Assembly (NCBI GenBank): GCA_021823385.1
Contig: JAKAOC010000005.1
Span: 1 to 15,386, forward strand
DNA: 15,386 nt
Reading direction: 5' to 3'
From: Actinomycetes bacterium
Lineage (GTDB): Bacteria; Actinomycetota; Acidimicrobiia; Acidimicrobiales; Acidimicrobiaceae
Positions 8,106 to 15,386 of the stretch are shown here, piece by piece. Within the stretch, counting starts at the first letter, position 1. Every line of letters starts with the position of its first letter. The position numbers and the translations under genes are program-made. Below the pieces are notes generated by a model. The model was not told the DNA's origin and did not search any database. It saw only the letters and a list, made by a program, of their open reading frames with translations.

Positions 8106-9940
8106 TGGCCGGCCTTGGACTCTTCGAGGCGCTGGCGCGCTTTGCGAACCTCGCTGCGCCGACTTATTTCCGGAACACCCACCTCCCAGAAGGCGCCATC
8201 ATCGCTCCACGCATTTGGGTCGGTCTCCAGCACGATGACCGTAGTTCGGGTAGCAGCTCGCGCCCTGGCAAGGGCGGTTTCGAGTTCCGCAATACCTGAG
8301 ACACGCTCTGAGATGCAACCGAGCGACTCCGCGTGCTTCACAAAGTCCGCCCGAATCGAGGTCGACACGCGGCTCGTTTCGAGCATGTTGTTGAAAGAGG
8401 CTCCACCTTGCGCCACCTGCAGCCTCTCGATGACGGCAAAACCACCGTTGTCGCAGAGCACCACGATCATCTTGTGCCCGGCAAGGACCGAACTGTATAC
8501 CTCGCTGTTCAGCATCAAGTAGGACCCGTCGCCGACGAGCGAATAGACGTCCCCACCACGATCCGCCCGTGCCATGGCCGCGCCCCAGGCGCCAGCCACT
8601 TCATATCCCATGCACGAGAAGCCGTATTCGCAATCGAAGGTCGCGATGCCCTTCGAATACCAATTGACGTTGATTTCCCCTGGAAGTCCTCCCGCCGCTG
8701 TAACGACATAGTCTTCGTCACTTGCAAAGCGATTGACGGCACCTACCACCTGCGCATAGGTGGGCAGCCCCTCTTTTGGCGAGGTGGCCTTGCCAACCCT
8801 TGCCTTGCCCATCGCCGTTTGAGCCTGCGCTCCTTCAAGCCATGCCGTGGGTGCCTTCCAGCCACCCAGCATTGCATCCAACTCAATCAACGCCTCACGC
8901 GCGTCACCTACCACCGGTAATGACCCGTGCTTTACTGCGTCAAAGCGGGCCGTATTGATACCAATCAGTCTCACTCCGCTACCACCGAATACGGTCCACG
9001 AGCCAGTAGTGAAATCCTGCAGTCGCGTTCCTACCGCCAAAACCACATCAGCCTCAGCCGATACCGTGTTTGCCTCACTCCAGCCCGTCACGCCAATAGG
9101 TCCGGACCAGCTCGGATGAGTCGCCAGCAGGCTGGACTTCCCGGCCATTGTTTCGACAACGGGAATACCGTGCTTCGACGCGAAGTCTGCGAGTTCGCTT
9201 TCGGCGAGTGAGTAGTGCACGCCCCCGCCGGCAACGATGAGGGGGCGCTTCGCGCTTGCAAGAAGCGAGGCTGCCTGCGCAAGCTCTCGCGAATCGGCGC
9301 GTGGGCGCGGGATTACGCGTCTTTGAACGCTGAAGAACTCCTCGGGGAAGTCAAAAGCGAGTGCTTGAACATCCTGGGGCAAAGCGATCAGAGCGGGACC
9401 GCACTCGGCGGGATCTAGCAGGGTCCGTAAGGCTTGCGGAAGCGCCTGCAGGAGCTGCTGCGGGTGCATGATCCTATCCCAGTAGCGGACAACGGGCCGG
9501 AATGCGTCGTTGGCGGTCAACGTGGGAGAGCCGGGGTGTTCGATCTGCTGCAACACCGGGTCAGGAGTTCTGCTAACGAACGTATCACCCGTCAAGAGGA
9601 GCAGCGGAAGACGGTCAGCCATCGCTACACCGGCAGCTGTCACCATGTTTAATGCTCCAGGGCCGATCGACGTTGTCGCGACCATGATTTGCTGGCGCCT
9701 CATGGCCTTCGCATAGCCGACGGCAGCCAGTGCCATCCCCTGCTCGTTTTGCGCCCGCCAGGTGGGAAGAACATCGGCAGCCCCCTCGAGGGCATGCCCG
9801 AGGCACGTTACATTGCCGTGGCCAAAAATTGCGTATACGCCTGGGAACAGCGGGACATCCTCACCATCGATAACGGTCCGCTGGACCGTCAACCACCTGA
9901 CAATCGCTTCGGCGGTAGTGAGTCTTATGGTGCGCGTCAT
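8090..9940 (-). CDS. iolD: 3D-(3,5/4)-trihydroxycyclohexane-1,2-dione acylhydrolase (ThDP-dependent)
   Basis: Cytoplasmic thiamine-diphosphate enzyme of 616 residues that opens the ring of 3D-trihydroxycyclohexane-1,2-dione to give 5-deoxyglucuronate. The N-terminal Pyr domain has PGVYAIFGHGNVTCLG and the cofactor-activating glutamate E66 in QNEQGMA. The central domain has the nucleotide-fold region near ANDAFRPVVRYWDRI to IGINTARFDAVKHG. The C-terminal PP domain carries the Mg-ThDP motif GDG (D471) running to CDNGGF. Length and the whole N-terminus are as in IolD; acetolactate synthases are shorter and lack the RLTTAEAIVRWL start. The ATG at 9940 overlaps the stop of the preceding oxidoreductase (TGATG), with GTGGGGGT upstream, so translation is likely coupled; an upstream in-frame start at 9973 is not needed. 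Very secure. Confidence 0.95.
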   Translation of the reverse strand: MTRTIRLTTAEAIVRWLTVQRTVIDGEDVPLFPGVYAIFGHGNVTCLGHALEGAADVLPTWRAQNEQGMALAAVGYAKAMRRQQIMVATTSIGPGALNMVTAAGVAMADRLPLLLLTGDTFVSRTPDPVLQQIEHPGSPTLTANDAFRPVVRYWDRIMHPQQLLQALPQALRTLLDPAECGPALIALPQDVQALAFDFPEEFFSVQRRVIPRPRADSRELAQAASLLASAKRPLIVAGGGVHYSLAESELADFASKHGIPVVETMAGKSSLLATHPSWSGPIGVTGWSEANTVSAEADVVLAVGTRLQDFTTGSWTVFGGSGVRLIGINTARFDAVKHGSLPVVGDAREALIELDAMLGGWKAPTAWLEGAQAQTAMGKARVGKATSPKEGLPTYAQVVGAVNRFASDEDYVVTAAGGLPGEINVNWYSKGIATFDCEYGFSCMGYEVAGAWGAAMARADRGGDVYSLVGDGSYLMLNSEVYSSVLAGHKMIVVLCDNGGFAVIERLQVAQGGASFNNMLETSRVSTSIRADFVKHAESLGCISERVSGIAELETALARARAATRTTVIVLETDPNAWSDDGAFWEVGVPEISRRSEVRKARQRLEESKAGQWIGG

Positions 9941-11127
9941 CAATTGACCCCCACTGGTGCAACGGGCTCCCAATGCCCTGAGGAAACAGAACGGAGTAGG
10001 GCGGCCTGGACATTTCCAAAGCGGGCCGCATCGCGAAAGTTAGGCTGGAATAGCGTCTCGTCCACCACGGCCCTGAGGAACTCAAAGTCTTGGATGAGGA
10101 TCAGGTCCTCAAATCCAGGACCGATGCCGCTACCATGGGCGAAGTAGCCATGGTGTCCGAAGCGCTCGCCACCGAGAACCTTCCTGAAGCCGGCATGACG
10201 ACCATCGGAACGAAGGTATAGCCTCAGCTCATTCAGGCTCTCCAGGTTCCAGGCCACCGAACCCTCGGTACCGTAAACCTCAAAGGCCATCTGGCTCTCA
10301 GGGCCCACCAGGACGCGGCTCGCCTCAAAGGTTCCGGAAGCGCCAGTCTCGAACGCGCACAACATCGCGGCGGAATCCTCGTTGGTAACCGGAGCCGTCC
10401 TTGCCCCACCATGATCGGCAGAGTCAATCCGCCCATCCCGGATTTTCCCGGTAGGGCGCTCGTGAATCGTCGTGGAGGTATAGCCCACCACCTTGGACAG
10501 CCCTCCAACCAGGAAGTGTGCTAAATCAACAGCATGCGACAGAAGATCCGACGCGGCGCCGTGACCGCCCCCTTCAGCCGAGTAGCGCCACTCCATTGGC
10601 TGGTCCGGATTCGCACCGTAGCCCGAAAAGAAGCGGCCCCGGTAATGAGTTATGGTTCCAAGCGATCCCGACTCAATGAGCCGCTTGACCTCCTGGACCA
10701 TAGGGGACCACCTGTAGTTGTATCCAACCGCGGATGATATTCCCGCATCCGCAACCGCTTTTTCAGCCCTTGCCGTCTCTTCTGGTGTACGGCCTACGGG
10801 CTTCTCGCACAGGATGTGCTTCCCTGCGCTCGCGAAGGCTTCGACTACCGGTAGGTGAAGTGCGTTCGCAGCGGCAATGAAAACTACATCGACCTCAGGG
10901 TCACGCGCCATTTCCGCCCAGTCCGCCGTTGTCTTTAGGAAACCGAAGTCTCGTTCCGCCACCCGGCGCAATTCGGCACTGCGGCTTGCGCAACTAACCA
11001 GCCTCGCCTGGCACGGCTCTCTCCCAAAGACGCTCGGCATACGCAAGATCGAGCGGCTATGAACTTGGCCCATCCAGCCAAATCCAACCACGCCAACGCC
11101 GAGCGGAGACCTGGTCAAGCGGGCCAC
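9940..11127 (-). CDS. Gfo/Idh/MocA-family oxidoreductase, second copy in the iol operon
   Basis: NAD(P)-dependent sugar or cyclitol dehydrogenase of about 395 residues, 47 longer than the IolG here. The Rossmann motif is GVVGFGWMGQVHSRS (about 10-24), the catalytic Lys is K109 in LCEKPVG, and the Asp/His pair is D194/H198 in SDLLSHAVDLAHFL, so the active site looks intact. It is clearly not a duplicate of IolG: it lacks the SRDPAPPP segment and has YNYRWSPMVQE and a longer C-terminal sheet region. It could act on scyllo-inositol, another inositol stereoisomer or an unrelated sugar such as levoglucosan; the sequence does not decide. GTG 11127 is chosen because AAAGG lies 7 bases upstream and it overlaps only the last codons of iolB; the open frame extends to 11184, deep inside iolB. 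Its stop overlaps the iolD start. Family certain, substrate unknown. Confidence 0.88.
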   Translation of the reverse strand: MARLTRSPLGVGVVGFGWMGQVHSRSILRMPSVFGREPCQARLVSCASRSAELRRVAERDFGFLKTTADWAEMARDPEVDVVFIAAANALHLPVVEAFASAGKHILCEKPVGRTPEETARAEKAVADAGISSAVGYNYRWSPMVQEVKRLIESGSLGTITHYRGRFFSGYGANPDQPMEWRYSAEGGGHGAASDLLSHAVDLAHFLVGGLSKVVGYTSTTIHERPTGKIRDGRIDSADHGGARTAPVTNEDSAAMLCAFETGASGTFEASRVLVGPESQMAFEVYGTEGSVAWNLESLNELRLYLRSDGRHAGFRKVLGGERFGHHGYFAHGSGIGPGFEDLILIQDFEFLRAVVDETLFQPNFRDAARFGNVQAALLRSVSSGHWEPVAPVGVN

Positions 11128-12017
11128 GGATTCGCCTTTGCTGTAGTCATGGGGCAACGAGGGTCGGCACCCATCCCCTCCCAAGCGTCACGAATCCAGT
11201 GGTGTGCAGGGTCGTCGCAAAACGCCATGCTCCGACCGTCACCAGGGCCTGCGAGGACATTCAGGTAATACATGGGGTATCCGGGAGCGGCGATGGACGG
11301 CCCGTGATAGCCGCGGGGGACGCAGAACACGTCGCCGTCAGACACCACCACATTTTCATCAGTTACCCCATCAGCGGTGTAGAGCCTGTGCATTCCAAAG
11401 CCGTCGAGCGACGTCTCGACGCCACCCGACTTTCCGATTCTGAAGTAATAGATCTCCTCGTTGTTGACCTTGCATTCGGGCGAATCGTCGTGCTTGTGGG
11501 GTGGGTACGAGGACCAATTGCCTTCCGGGGTCAACACTTCGACGCAAATCAGGCGATCAGCTCCATCGAAGACGCCCGGAGCCATGAAATTGTTGACCTG
11601 CCTTGTGGCCGGGCCCGCCCCCCGAATTTCCACCGGAACATCGCGTCCATCAATGTGAACGACCTCATATCGCTTCCTTGCCCGGGCAGACGCTAGGGTC
11701 ACCTCACACCCATGCGCGGAATAAAGACGAAAGGCCGAACCCATGGGTACATATACCCAGTCGGCCACGGACGAAAAGACGCTTTTCCTGCCACTTAGAT
11801 CCAAGCGCTTTCCGTCCGCCTCAACCTTCAGGGAACCGGCGAGTGGCAGCACCGCGAACTCTTCCCCCTCAACTGCAACCTCAAATGATTCTCCCGCCTC
11901 AAGGGTCGCGACCCTCAATGATGAGTAGGACCAACCAGCATCGTCAGGCGTCAGCAACACATCGAATTCTTCGCGCACCAGCGAGCCGCGCGGGTGAAGC
12001 AGGGAACTGCGGCTCAA
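11115..12017 (-). CDS. iolB: 5-deoxy-glucuronate isomerase
   Basis: Cytoplasmic bicupin metalloenzyme of 300 residues that converts 5-deoxyglucuronate to 5-dehydro-2-deoxygluconate, the step after IolD. The C-terminal cupin carries the metal-binding cluster PPHKHDDSPE (H174, H176) and NNEEIYYFRI (E187/E188), followed by VPRGYHGPSIAAPGYPMYYLNVLAG, which is diagnostic of IolB. Length is as expected for the family. The start is an unusual TTG at 12017, supported by a strong AAGGAGA site 6 bases upstream and by the N-terminus SRSSLLHPRG. The 3' end overlaps the next gene (GTG at 11127) by 13 bases. A gap of 153 bases separates it from iolC. Assignment very strong. Confidence 0.95.
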   Translation of the reverse strand: MSRSSLLHPRGSLVREEFDVLLTPDDAGWSYSSLRVATLEAGESFEVAVEGEEFAVLPLAGSLKVEADGKRLDLSGRKSVFSSVADWVYVPMGSAFRLYSAHGCEVTLASARARKRYEVVHIDGRDVPVEIRGAGPATRQVNNFMAPGVFDGADRLICVEVLTPEGNWSSYPPHKHDDSPECKVNNEEIYYFRIGKSGGVETSLDGFGMHRLYTADGVTDENVVVSDGDVFCVPRGYHGPSIAAPGYPMYYLNVLAGPGDGRSMAFCDDPAHHWIRDAWEGMGADPRCPMTTAKANPWPA

Positions 12018-12023
12018 TTTCGG

Positions 12024-12030
12024 TCTCCTT
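12024..12030 (-). promoter_or_regulatory. Strong Shine-Dalgarno that sets the TTG start of iolB
   Basis: Read on the minus strand this is AAGGAGA, 6 bases before TTG 12017. A second strong site, AGGAGG, lies at 12051-12056 but has no ATG, GTG or TTG at a usable distance. The other bases of the 12018-12170 gap show no convincing gene or terminator. Confidence 0.65.
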
Positions 12031-12170
12031 CGTTTTTTCCTTGGATATTGCCTCCTAAGTGCCGCGGACGTCCCGGCCTACGCATCGGCTTCGCACCACA
12101 GGCAGTTGACGGAGGAATTGCCGGCCGCAAGACAGGGTGCGGCTCGATCGATGCCGAAACGCTCGGCAGC

Positions 12171-13130
12171 TCAAACGGCTTCATCGGCATCCGATTCCAG
12201 TAAAGATGCAATCTCACCCTCAGTGCCCATCGCGTCTGCACAAAGCAGCCGAGAGGCGACGAGCGCGCCCGCCGCATTGGCGAAACGCACAGCTCTGACG
12301 GGCTCCCACCCGGCGAGGAGACCATGAACGAGTGCGCCCCCGAAGGCATCGCCTGCCCCTAACCCGCAGACCACTCTCACCGGCCGAGGTGGCACAACGT
12401 CGCGGGAAGTCGACGTAGCTACCAGAACACCTTGGGCGCCCATCTTGACCACCGCAAGACTCACGCCGGACTGCAACAACAGATCCGCTGCCCTGTCAGG
12501 GTCACTCGATCCTACGGCGATCTCGCACTCGGATCTGTTGCCCACCGCTACGGTCGCATATCCCAGCATCGAAGAGATCCCTTCCCTCGCTTCGCGCTCC
12601 GAAGGCCAAAGGGAAGGCCGATAATCCAGGTCGACGACCGTATGGTGTCGCCGCTCGCGAATTTCCAGCATTCGCCTGGTGGTCGATGCACTCGGCTCCC
12701 TCGACATACCCGTCCCGGTAACCCAGAGGATCCCCACTCTTCGGATAACTTCCTCGTCGCAATCCTCAGGCTCTATCGTCAAGTCCGGGGCGAGAGGTTC
12801 GCGATAAAAGAGGAGCTGAGGGTCATCGGGGGGATCAAGCACTGCGAAGGCCAAGGGAGTGCGCAGCAAGTTGCTCGTCCCCACGTAACTGACATCGACG
12901 CCAAAGTCGATAAGGCGTTTGCGAAGGTAGGAACCGAACGGGTCGGAACCGACCTTGGTGAGTACCGCCGCACGGCGACCAAGACGGGCTGCGGCCACCG
13001 CAACGTTGGTCGCCGTTCCGCCAACCGCCTTTGTGAAACCCGAGACCTCGTCCCAGCCCGCGCCGATCTCAGAGGCATAGAGGTCAACGCTTATTCGTCC
13101 CACCGTGAGAAGCTCGAGTTCTGATGCCAC
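12171..13130 (-). CDS. iolC: 5-dehydro-2-deoxygluconokinase (PfkB/ribokinase family)
   Basis: Cytoplasmic sugar kinase of 319 residues that phosphorylates 5-dehydro-2-deoxygluconate with ATP to DKGP. The N-terminal GRISVDLYASEIGAGW and the glycine motif AVGGTATNVAVAAARLG (about 35-51) are as in IolC; the C-terminal PfkB signature GLGAGDAFGGAL holds the catalytic base D261. Other IolC-like stretches are DPPDDPQLLFYRE and VVDLDYRPSLW. The DUF2090 aldolase-like domain found fused to some long IolC proteins is absent, so the aldol cleavage needs a separate enzyme; the gene just upstream is the obvious candidate. The start is GTG 13130 with GGGGAG in the bases directly before it. Very probable IolC; a generic PfkB sugar kinase is the only alternative and the context argues against it. 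Confidence 0.93.
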   Translation of the reverse strand: MASELELLTVGRISVDLYASEIGAGWDEVSGFTKAVGGTATNVAVAAARLGRRAAVLTKVGSDPFGSYLRKRLIDFGVDVSYVGTSNLLRTPLAFAVLDPPDDPQLLFYREPLAPDLTIEPEDCDEEVIRRVGILWVTGTGMSREPSASTTRRMLEIRERRHHTVVDLDYRPSLWPSEREAREGISSMLGYATVAVGNRSECEIAVGSSDPDRAADLLLQSGVSLAVVKMGAQGVLVATSTSRDVVPPRPVRVVCGLGAGDAFGGALVHGLLAGWEPVRAVRFANAAGALVASRLLCADAMGTEGEIASLLESDADEAV

Positions 13131-13212
13131 TCTCTCCCCTTCCCTTCAAATAGACGATCATTTGCTCGCAGTGCCACATAATTCGGAATCGCCCACCGAA
13201 GCATCGAAGCTA

Positions 13213-13226
13213 CCTGCGACCGCAGG
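13213..13226. repeat. 14-bp palindrome in the iolC upstream gap, possible operator
   Basis: CCTGCG and CGCAGG flank a 2-base spacer, a perfect dyad 83 bases before the iolC start. Nearby are a TTCGG/CCGAA inverted repeat (13182-13200) and two CCATGG copies (13231-13247). Such a cluster could hold a repressor site or an internal promoter, but GC-rich DNA makes short dyads common, so this is tentative. Confidence 0.25.
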
Positions 13227-13304
13227 CGCACCATGGCGGCCCCATGGCAACTGAACGCGCGGCTTTACTCCCAAAGCGTGGCCGTCGGATACTTGGCCGC
13301 ATCT

Positions 13305-14264
13305 TCAACTTGAGCCCGATGATCCGTTCGCAGAACTGAGTGTCACCCGCTCCCTCGATCCAGCGGCCACGCTTTGGAGAACGCGCCCCGCGGCCTCCAC
13401 GGCTGCAGCGACATCACCATCGGCGGGATAAAGCAACGCTCTTCCGACCACCAGACCCCTGACACTTGGTTGTGTCAAAGTACGCCGCCACGATGCAAGG
13501 TCGGAATCGAGATCCGAGCTAGGTACACCACCCAGTACAACACAAGGAAGCGTGGTGGCCCCGTAAACGCGCTCCGGCTCGTCGCAAGAAGGAAGCTTCA
13601 GCCAGGTGTGGGCCGACGTACTGCCCAGGGCCGACGCAATCGACGTAGCGCGCGCCAAAGACGTGGTGTCCTTCCGCAAGACGAGTCCGCCATCCTGATT
13701 GCGTGCGTAGGGCAACGGCTCGATCATGGCCATGAGGCCCTCGCTAGCAAGGTCCGAAACGGCATGTGCACAGGACTCAATCGTTCGGGCCGTTCCGGAG
13801 TCGCCGTCGTCGATCCGGAGCAACATCTTTCCGCCCTCAAGCCCGAATTCGGCGACGCTCTCGGCGGTATAGCAGGTGAAGCGATCGTCCATGGTCCAAG
13901 CAGCACCGTCCAAACCGCCACGATTCATCGAGCCGATAACGACCTTGCCTTCGAGAGCGCCAAGCAGCAGAAGCTCTTCCACCACGTCCGGCGTGCCCAA
14001 GACGCCGTCAACGTAGGGACTACTGAGGGCCACGACGAGGCGCTCGAGCAGCGAGCGCCGATCGGCCATTGCCATTGGATCCCCGCCCATCCCGATCGCT
14101 CCCCGCGCCGGGTGATCCGCCGCAACGAGAAAGATGTTGCCGGCAGGAGAGAGAAGCGAGCGCGGACGGCGACGGCGCGCGTAAGCGTCCGCGATCGCCC
14201 ACGGCGAATTCGCCCGCGTCGAAAGCAGCCCTCGCCACTCCGCCTCAGAGATAATTGACTCCAT
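13305..14264 (-). CDS. Cgl0158-family (beta/alpha)8-barrel protein, probable DKGP aldolase
   Basis: Soluble TIM-barrel protein of 319 residues of the DeoC/LacD-like aldolase superfamily type often found in actinobacterial inositol clusters and named after Corynebacterium glutamicum Cgl0158. Recognisable stretches are LVAADHPARGAIGMGGDPMA (about 47-66), GVLGTPDVVEELLLLGALEG (about 87-106), IGSMNRGGLDGA, GGKMLLRIDD, TWLKLPSCDEPERV with K223 as possible Schiff-base lysine, and LVVGRALLYPADGDVAAAV near the end. Its place directly before iolC, and the lack of any IolJ, suggest it cleaves 6-phospho-5-dehydro-2-deoxygluconate to dihydroxyacetone phosphate and malonate semialdehyde. That role is inference from context. 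ATG 14264 has AAAGGA upstream. A 174-base gap follows before iolC. Family confident; reaction moderately so. Confidence 0.82.
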   Translation of the reverse strand: MESIISEAEWRGLLSTRANSPWAIADAYARRRRPRSLLSPAGNIFLVAADHPARGAIGMGGDPMAMADRRSLLERLVVALSSPYVDGVLGTPDVVEELLLLGALEGKVVIGSMNRGGLDGAAWTMDDRFTCYTAESVAEFGLEGGKMLLRIDDGDSGTARTIESCAHAVSDLASEGLMAMIEPLPYARNQDGGLVLRKDTTSLARATSIASALGSTSAHTWLKLPSCDEPERVYGATTLPCVVLGGVPSSDLDSDLASWRRTLTQPSVRGLVVGRALLYPADGDVAAAVEAAGRVLQSVAAGSRERVTLSSANGSSGSS

Positions 14265-14316
14265 CTCGATCCTTTACGTTCGCATTGAATAAGTCGGCCG
14301 TTTACCCCCGTGGCCA

Positions 14317-14350
14317 GCGTGATTAACTCTTGTCCCTGAATTCATCACGC
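14317..14350. repeat. Split dyad upstream of the aldolase gene, possible regulator site
   Basis: GCGTGAT (14317-14323) is repeated inverted as ATCACGC (14344-14350) with 20 bases between, placed 53-86 bases before the aldolase start on the minus strand. Two more dyads share the 188-base gap: TTCTC/GAGAA (14372-14384) and a 9-bp arm pair (14403-14411 with 14419-14427, one mismatch on the minus strand) just after the preceding stop. No gene was found in the gap. Confidence 0.3.
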
Positions 14351-14452
14351 GCTGAAGGAGCTTGCGCCTGGTTCTCGGGGAGAATCCCAGGGAACGCCCC
14401 TTCCTGGTCAGTGACGACCTGACCGGGTCACCCCGCAGTGACTACGTGGTTG

Positions 14453-15319
14453 TCATTCCCTCGCTGGCCAGCCCCGCAAATAACGATCGATCTCTGAACG
14501 CATGAACTTGCTCGAATGTTCGGCACGTTCCTCCCACGCGAACACGCAGGCGGTGAGTATCCCATCAAACCCGACGGCTTCGAGGCTCTTGAAGAAGGTC
14601 GCGAAATCGACTTCGCCCTGCCCCATATCGAGATGCTGATGGATGCGAGCAGGAGATCCTGGCGGATTCACGATGTAGCGTAGCCCCGAAGAAGCGCGGT
14701 GATCGAAGCTATCGGCGAGGTGGACGTGCGTGAGGAGGCTTCCGGCGTACTCGACGATCTCGACCATGTTTCCGCCCTGATGGAAAGTGTGCGGCGTGCA
14801 GTACAGGAAGGAGACCAGCGGAGAGTTGATGCCACGAACCATATCCACGGCAGTCAACCCGTCCTCCACAAAATCATCAGGATGAGGCTCCAAGCGCAAT
14901 TGGACGCCTTCTCGCTCGAAAATCGGCAGGAGCTCTTCCAACGATTTCCAAAACATGCCTTCCGACCTGCTCGGCTGCTCAGGACGACCATTGAATTCAG
15001 AATTCATGACATCGCAACCGAGGTCCACCGTTATCTCGATGCTGCGCTTCCAGTAGCGAACCGCCGCTTGGCGTTCTTCCTCATCGGGACCGGACCAGCG
15101 AAACAAAGGCAACACGGAACTAACACCGACGCCAGCAACACTAAGCTCTCTCCTGAACGCCGCGACCGTTGCGCGATCAACTCGCGGATGCAGGAAGAAC
15201 GGTATAAAGTCCTCGCGGGGAGACAGTTCGATCCACTCGTATCCGAGTTCGGCCACCTGTGCGGGCAGCGCCAGGAGCGGCGTCTTACGGAACATGTAGG
15301 GATCCAGTGCTATCCTCAT
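14453..15319 (-). CDS. Xylose-isomerase-like TIM-barrel protein, IolH/IolI-like
   Basis: Soluble 288-residue protein of the sugar phosphate isomerase/epimerase (AP-endonuclease 2-like) superfamily. It starts MRIALDPYMFRKTPLLALP and has the acidic and histidine positions typical of the divalent-metal site: NSEFNGRPEQP, LRLEPHPDDFVED, CTPHTFHQGG, THVHLADSFDH and HQHLDMGQGEVDF. In B. subtilis-type clusters the relatives IolE, IolH and IolI belong to this fold; this one looks more like IolH/IolI than IolE, whose N-terminus differs, but the exact reaction is not provable here. ATG 15319 overlaps the stop of an upstream frame (ATGA) and has AAAGGA 7 bases before it. The next gene downstream is 188 bases away. 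Family confident, function open. Confidence 0.82.
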   Translation of the reverse strand: MRIALDPYMFRKTPLLALPAQVAELGYEWIELSPREDFIPFFLHPRVDRATVAAFRRELSVAGVGVSSVLPLFRWSGPDEEERQAAVRYWKRSIEITVDLGCDVMNSEFNGRPEQPSRSEGMFWKSLEELLPIFEREGVQLRLEPHPDDFVEDGLTAVDMVRGINSPLVSFLYCTPHTFHQGGNMVEIVEYAGSLLTHVHLADSFDHRASSGLRYIVNPPGSPARIHQHLDMGQGEVDFATFFKSLEAVGFDGILTACVFAWEERAEHSSKFMRSEIDRYLRGWPARE

Positions 15320-15386
15320 TCGGCTTCCTTTGAGATATCCCTCACTAGCACATCAATGTGCAGTCGAGGAGAAGTTGAAATTGGCT
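15316..15386 (-). CDS. C-terminal end of an unidentified gene, truncated at the window edge
   Basis: On the minus strand a frame is open from the window edge and ends in a TGA at 15318-15316 that overlaps the ATG of the TIM-barrel gene by four bases (ATGA). The 22 visible residues end RLHIDVLVRDISKEAE. The start-stop overlap and protein-like composition suggest a real preceding operon member, such as another inositol enzyme or a transporter or regulator, but too little is visible to name it. Confidence 0.5.
   Translation of the reverse strand, partial: PISTSPRLHIDVLVRDISKEAE

Noticed and set aside
12432..13124. A 230-codon plus-strand frame.
   Set aside because: Antisense to iolC, which has intact PfkB motifs; no independent evidence for a gene.
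13091..13234. A possible 47-residue ORF on the minus strand (MVRLRSQVAS...) overlapping the iolC start.
   Set aside because: Weak ribosome site and a 40-base overlap with iolC; no family resemblance. Probably chance.
13374..14258. A 294-codon plus-strand frame.
   Set aside because: Fully antisense to the Cgl0158-family gene, Arg-rich and motif-free, so a shadow.
15348..15361. Perfect dyad GCACAT-CA-ATGTGC upstream of the TIM-barrel gene, first taken for an operator.
   Set aside because: It falls inside the apparent C-terminal coding end of the upstream gene (ATGA overlap at 15316-15319), where an operator is less likely; short dyads also occur by chance.

Overview
The window looks like chromosomal DNA from a high-GC Gram-positive bacterium, most likely an Actinomycetota member. 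The evidence is the GC-rich codon use with GTG and TTG starts, an inositol locus whose aldolase resembles the actinobacterial Cgl0158 family, and a GT-C type polytopic membrane protein. The exact lineage cannot be fixed from sequence alone. No rRNA, tRNA, CRISPR array, insertion sequence or prophage gene was seen.

Left part (1-5064, plus strand): four tightly packed genes that read as one transcription unit. They are the 3' part of an extracellular sugar/polyol-type ABC solute-binding protein, an OmpR-type response regulator, a HisKA sensor kinase whose start overlaps the regulator's stop (ATGA), and a single-polypeptide electron-transfer flavoprotein in which EtfB is fused in frame to EtfA. 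No ABC permease and no ETF:quinone oxidoreductase (FixC/FixX) follows.

Middle (5065-7058): a convergent intergenic region with a strong GC-rich hairpin, then a minus-strand GT-C/GT39-like membrane glycosyltransferase.

Right part (7059-15386, minus strand): a myo-inositol catabolic operon. In transcription order it contains the C-terminal tail of an unidentified gene (window edge), an IolH/IolI-like TIM-barrel protein, a Cgl0158-family (beta/alpha)8 aldolase-like protein, iolC, iolB, a second Gfo/Idh/MocA oxidoreductase, iolD and iolG. Together they cover inositol oxidation (IolG), hydrolysis of the cyclic diketone (IolD), isomerisation of 5-deoxyglucuronate (IolB), phosphorylation (IolC) and probably the aldol cleavage (Cgl0158-like protein). 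IolE (inosose dehydratase), IolA (malonate-semialdehyde dehydrogenase), a transporter and a regulator are not in the window and would be expected upstream of 15386 or elsewhere.

The most unusual items are the EtfB-EtfA fusion coupled to a two-component system, the second oxidoreductase translationally coupled to iolD, and long intercistronic gaps with dyad symmetry inside an otherwise compact iol operon.
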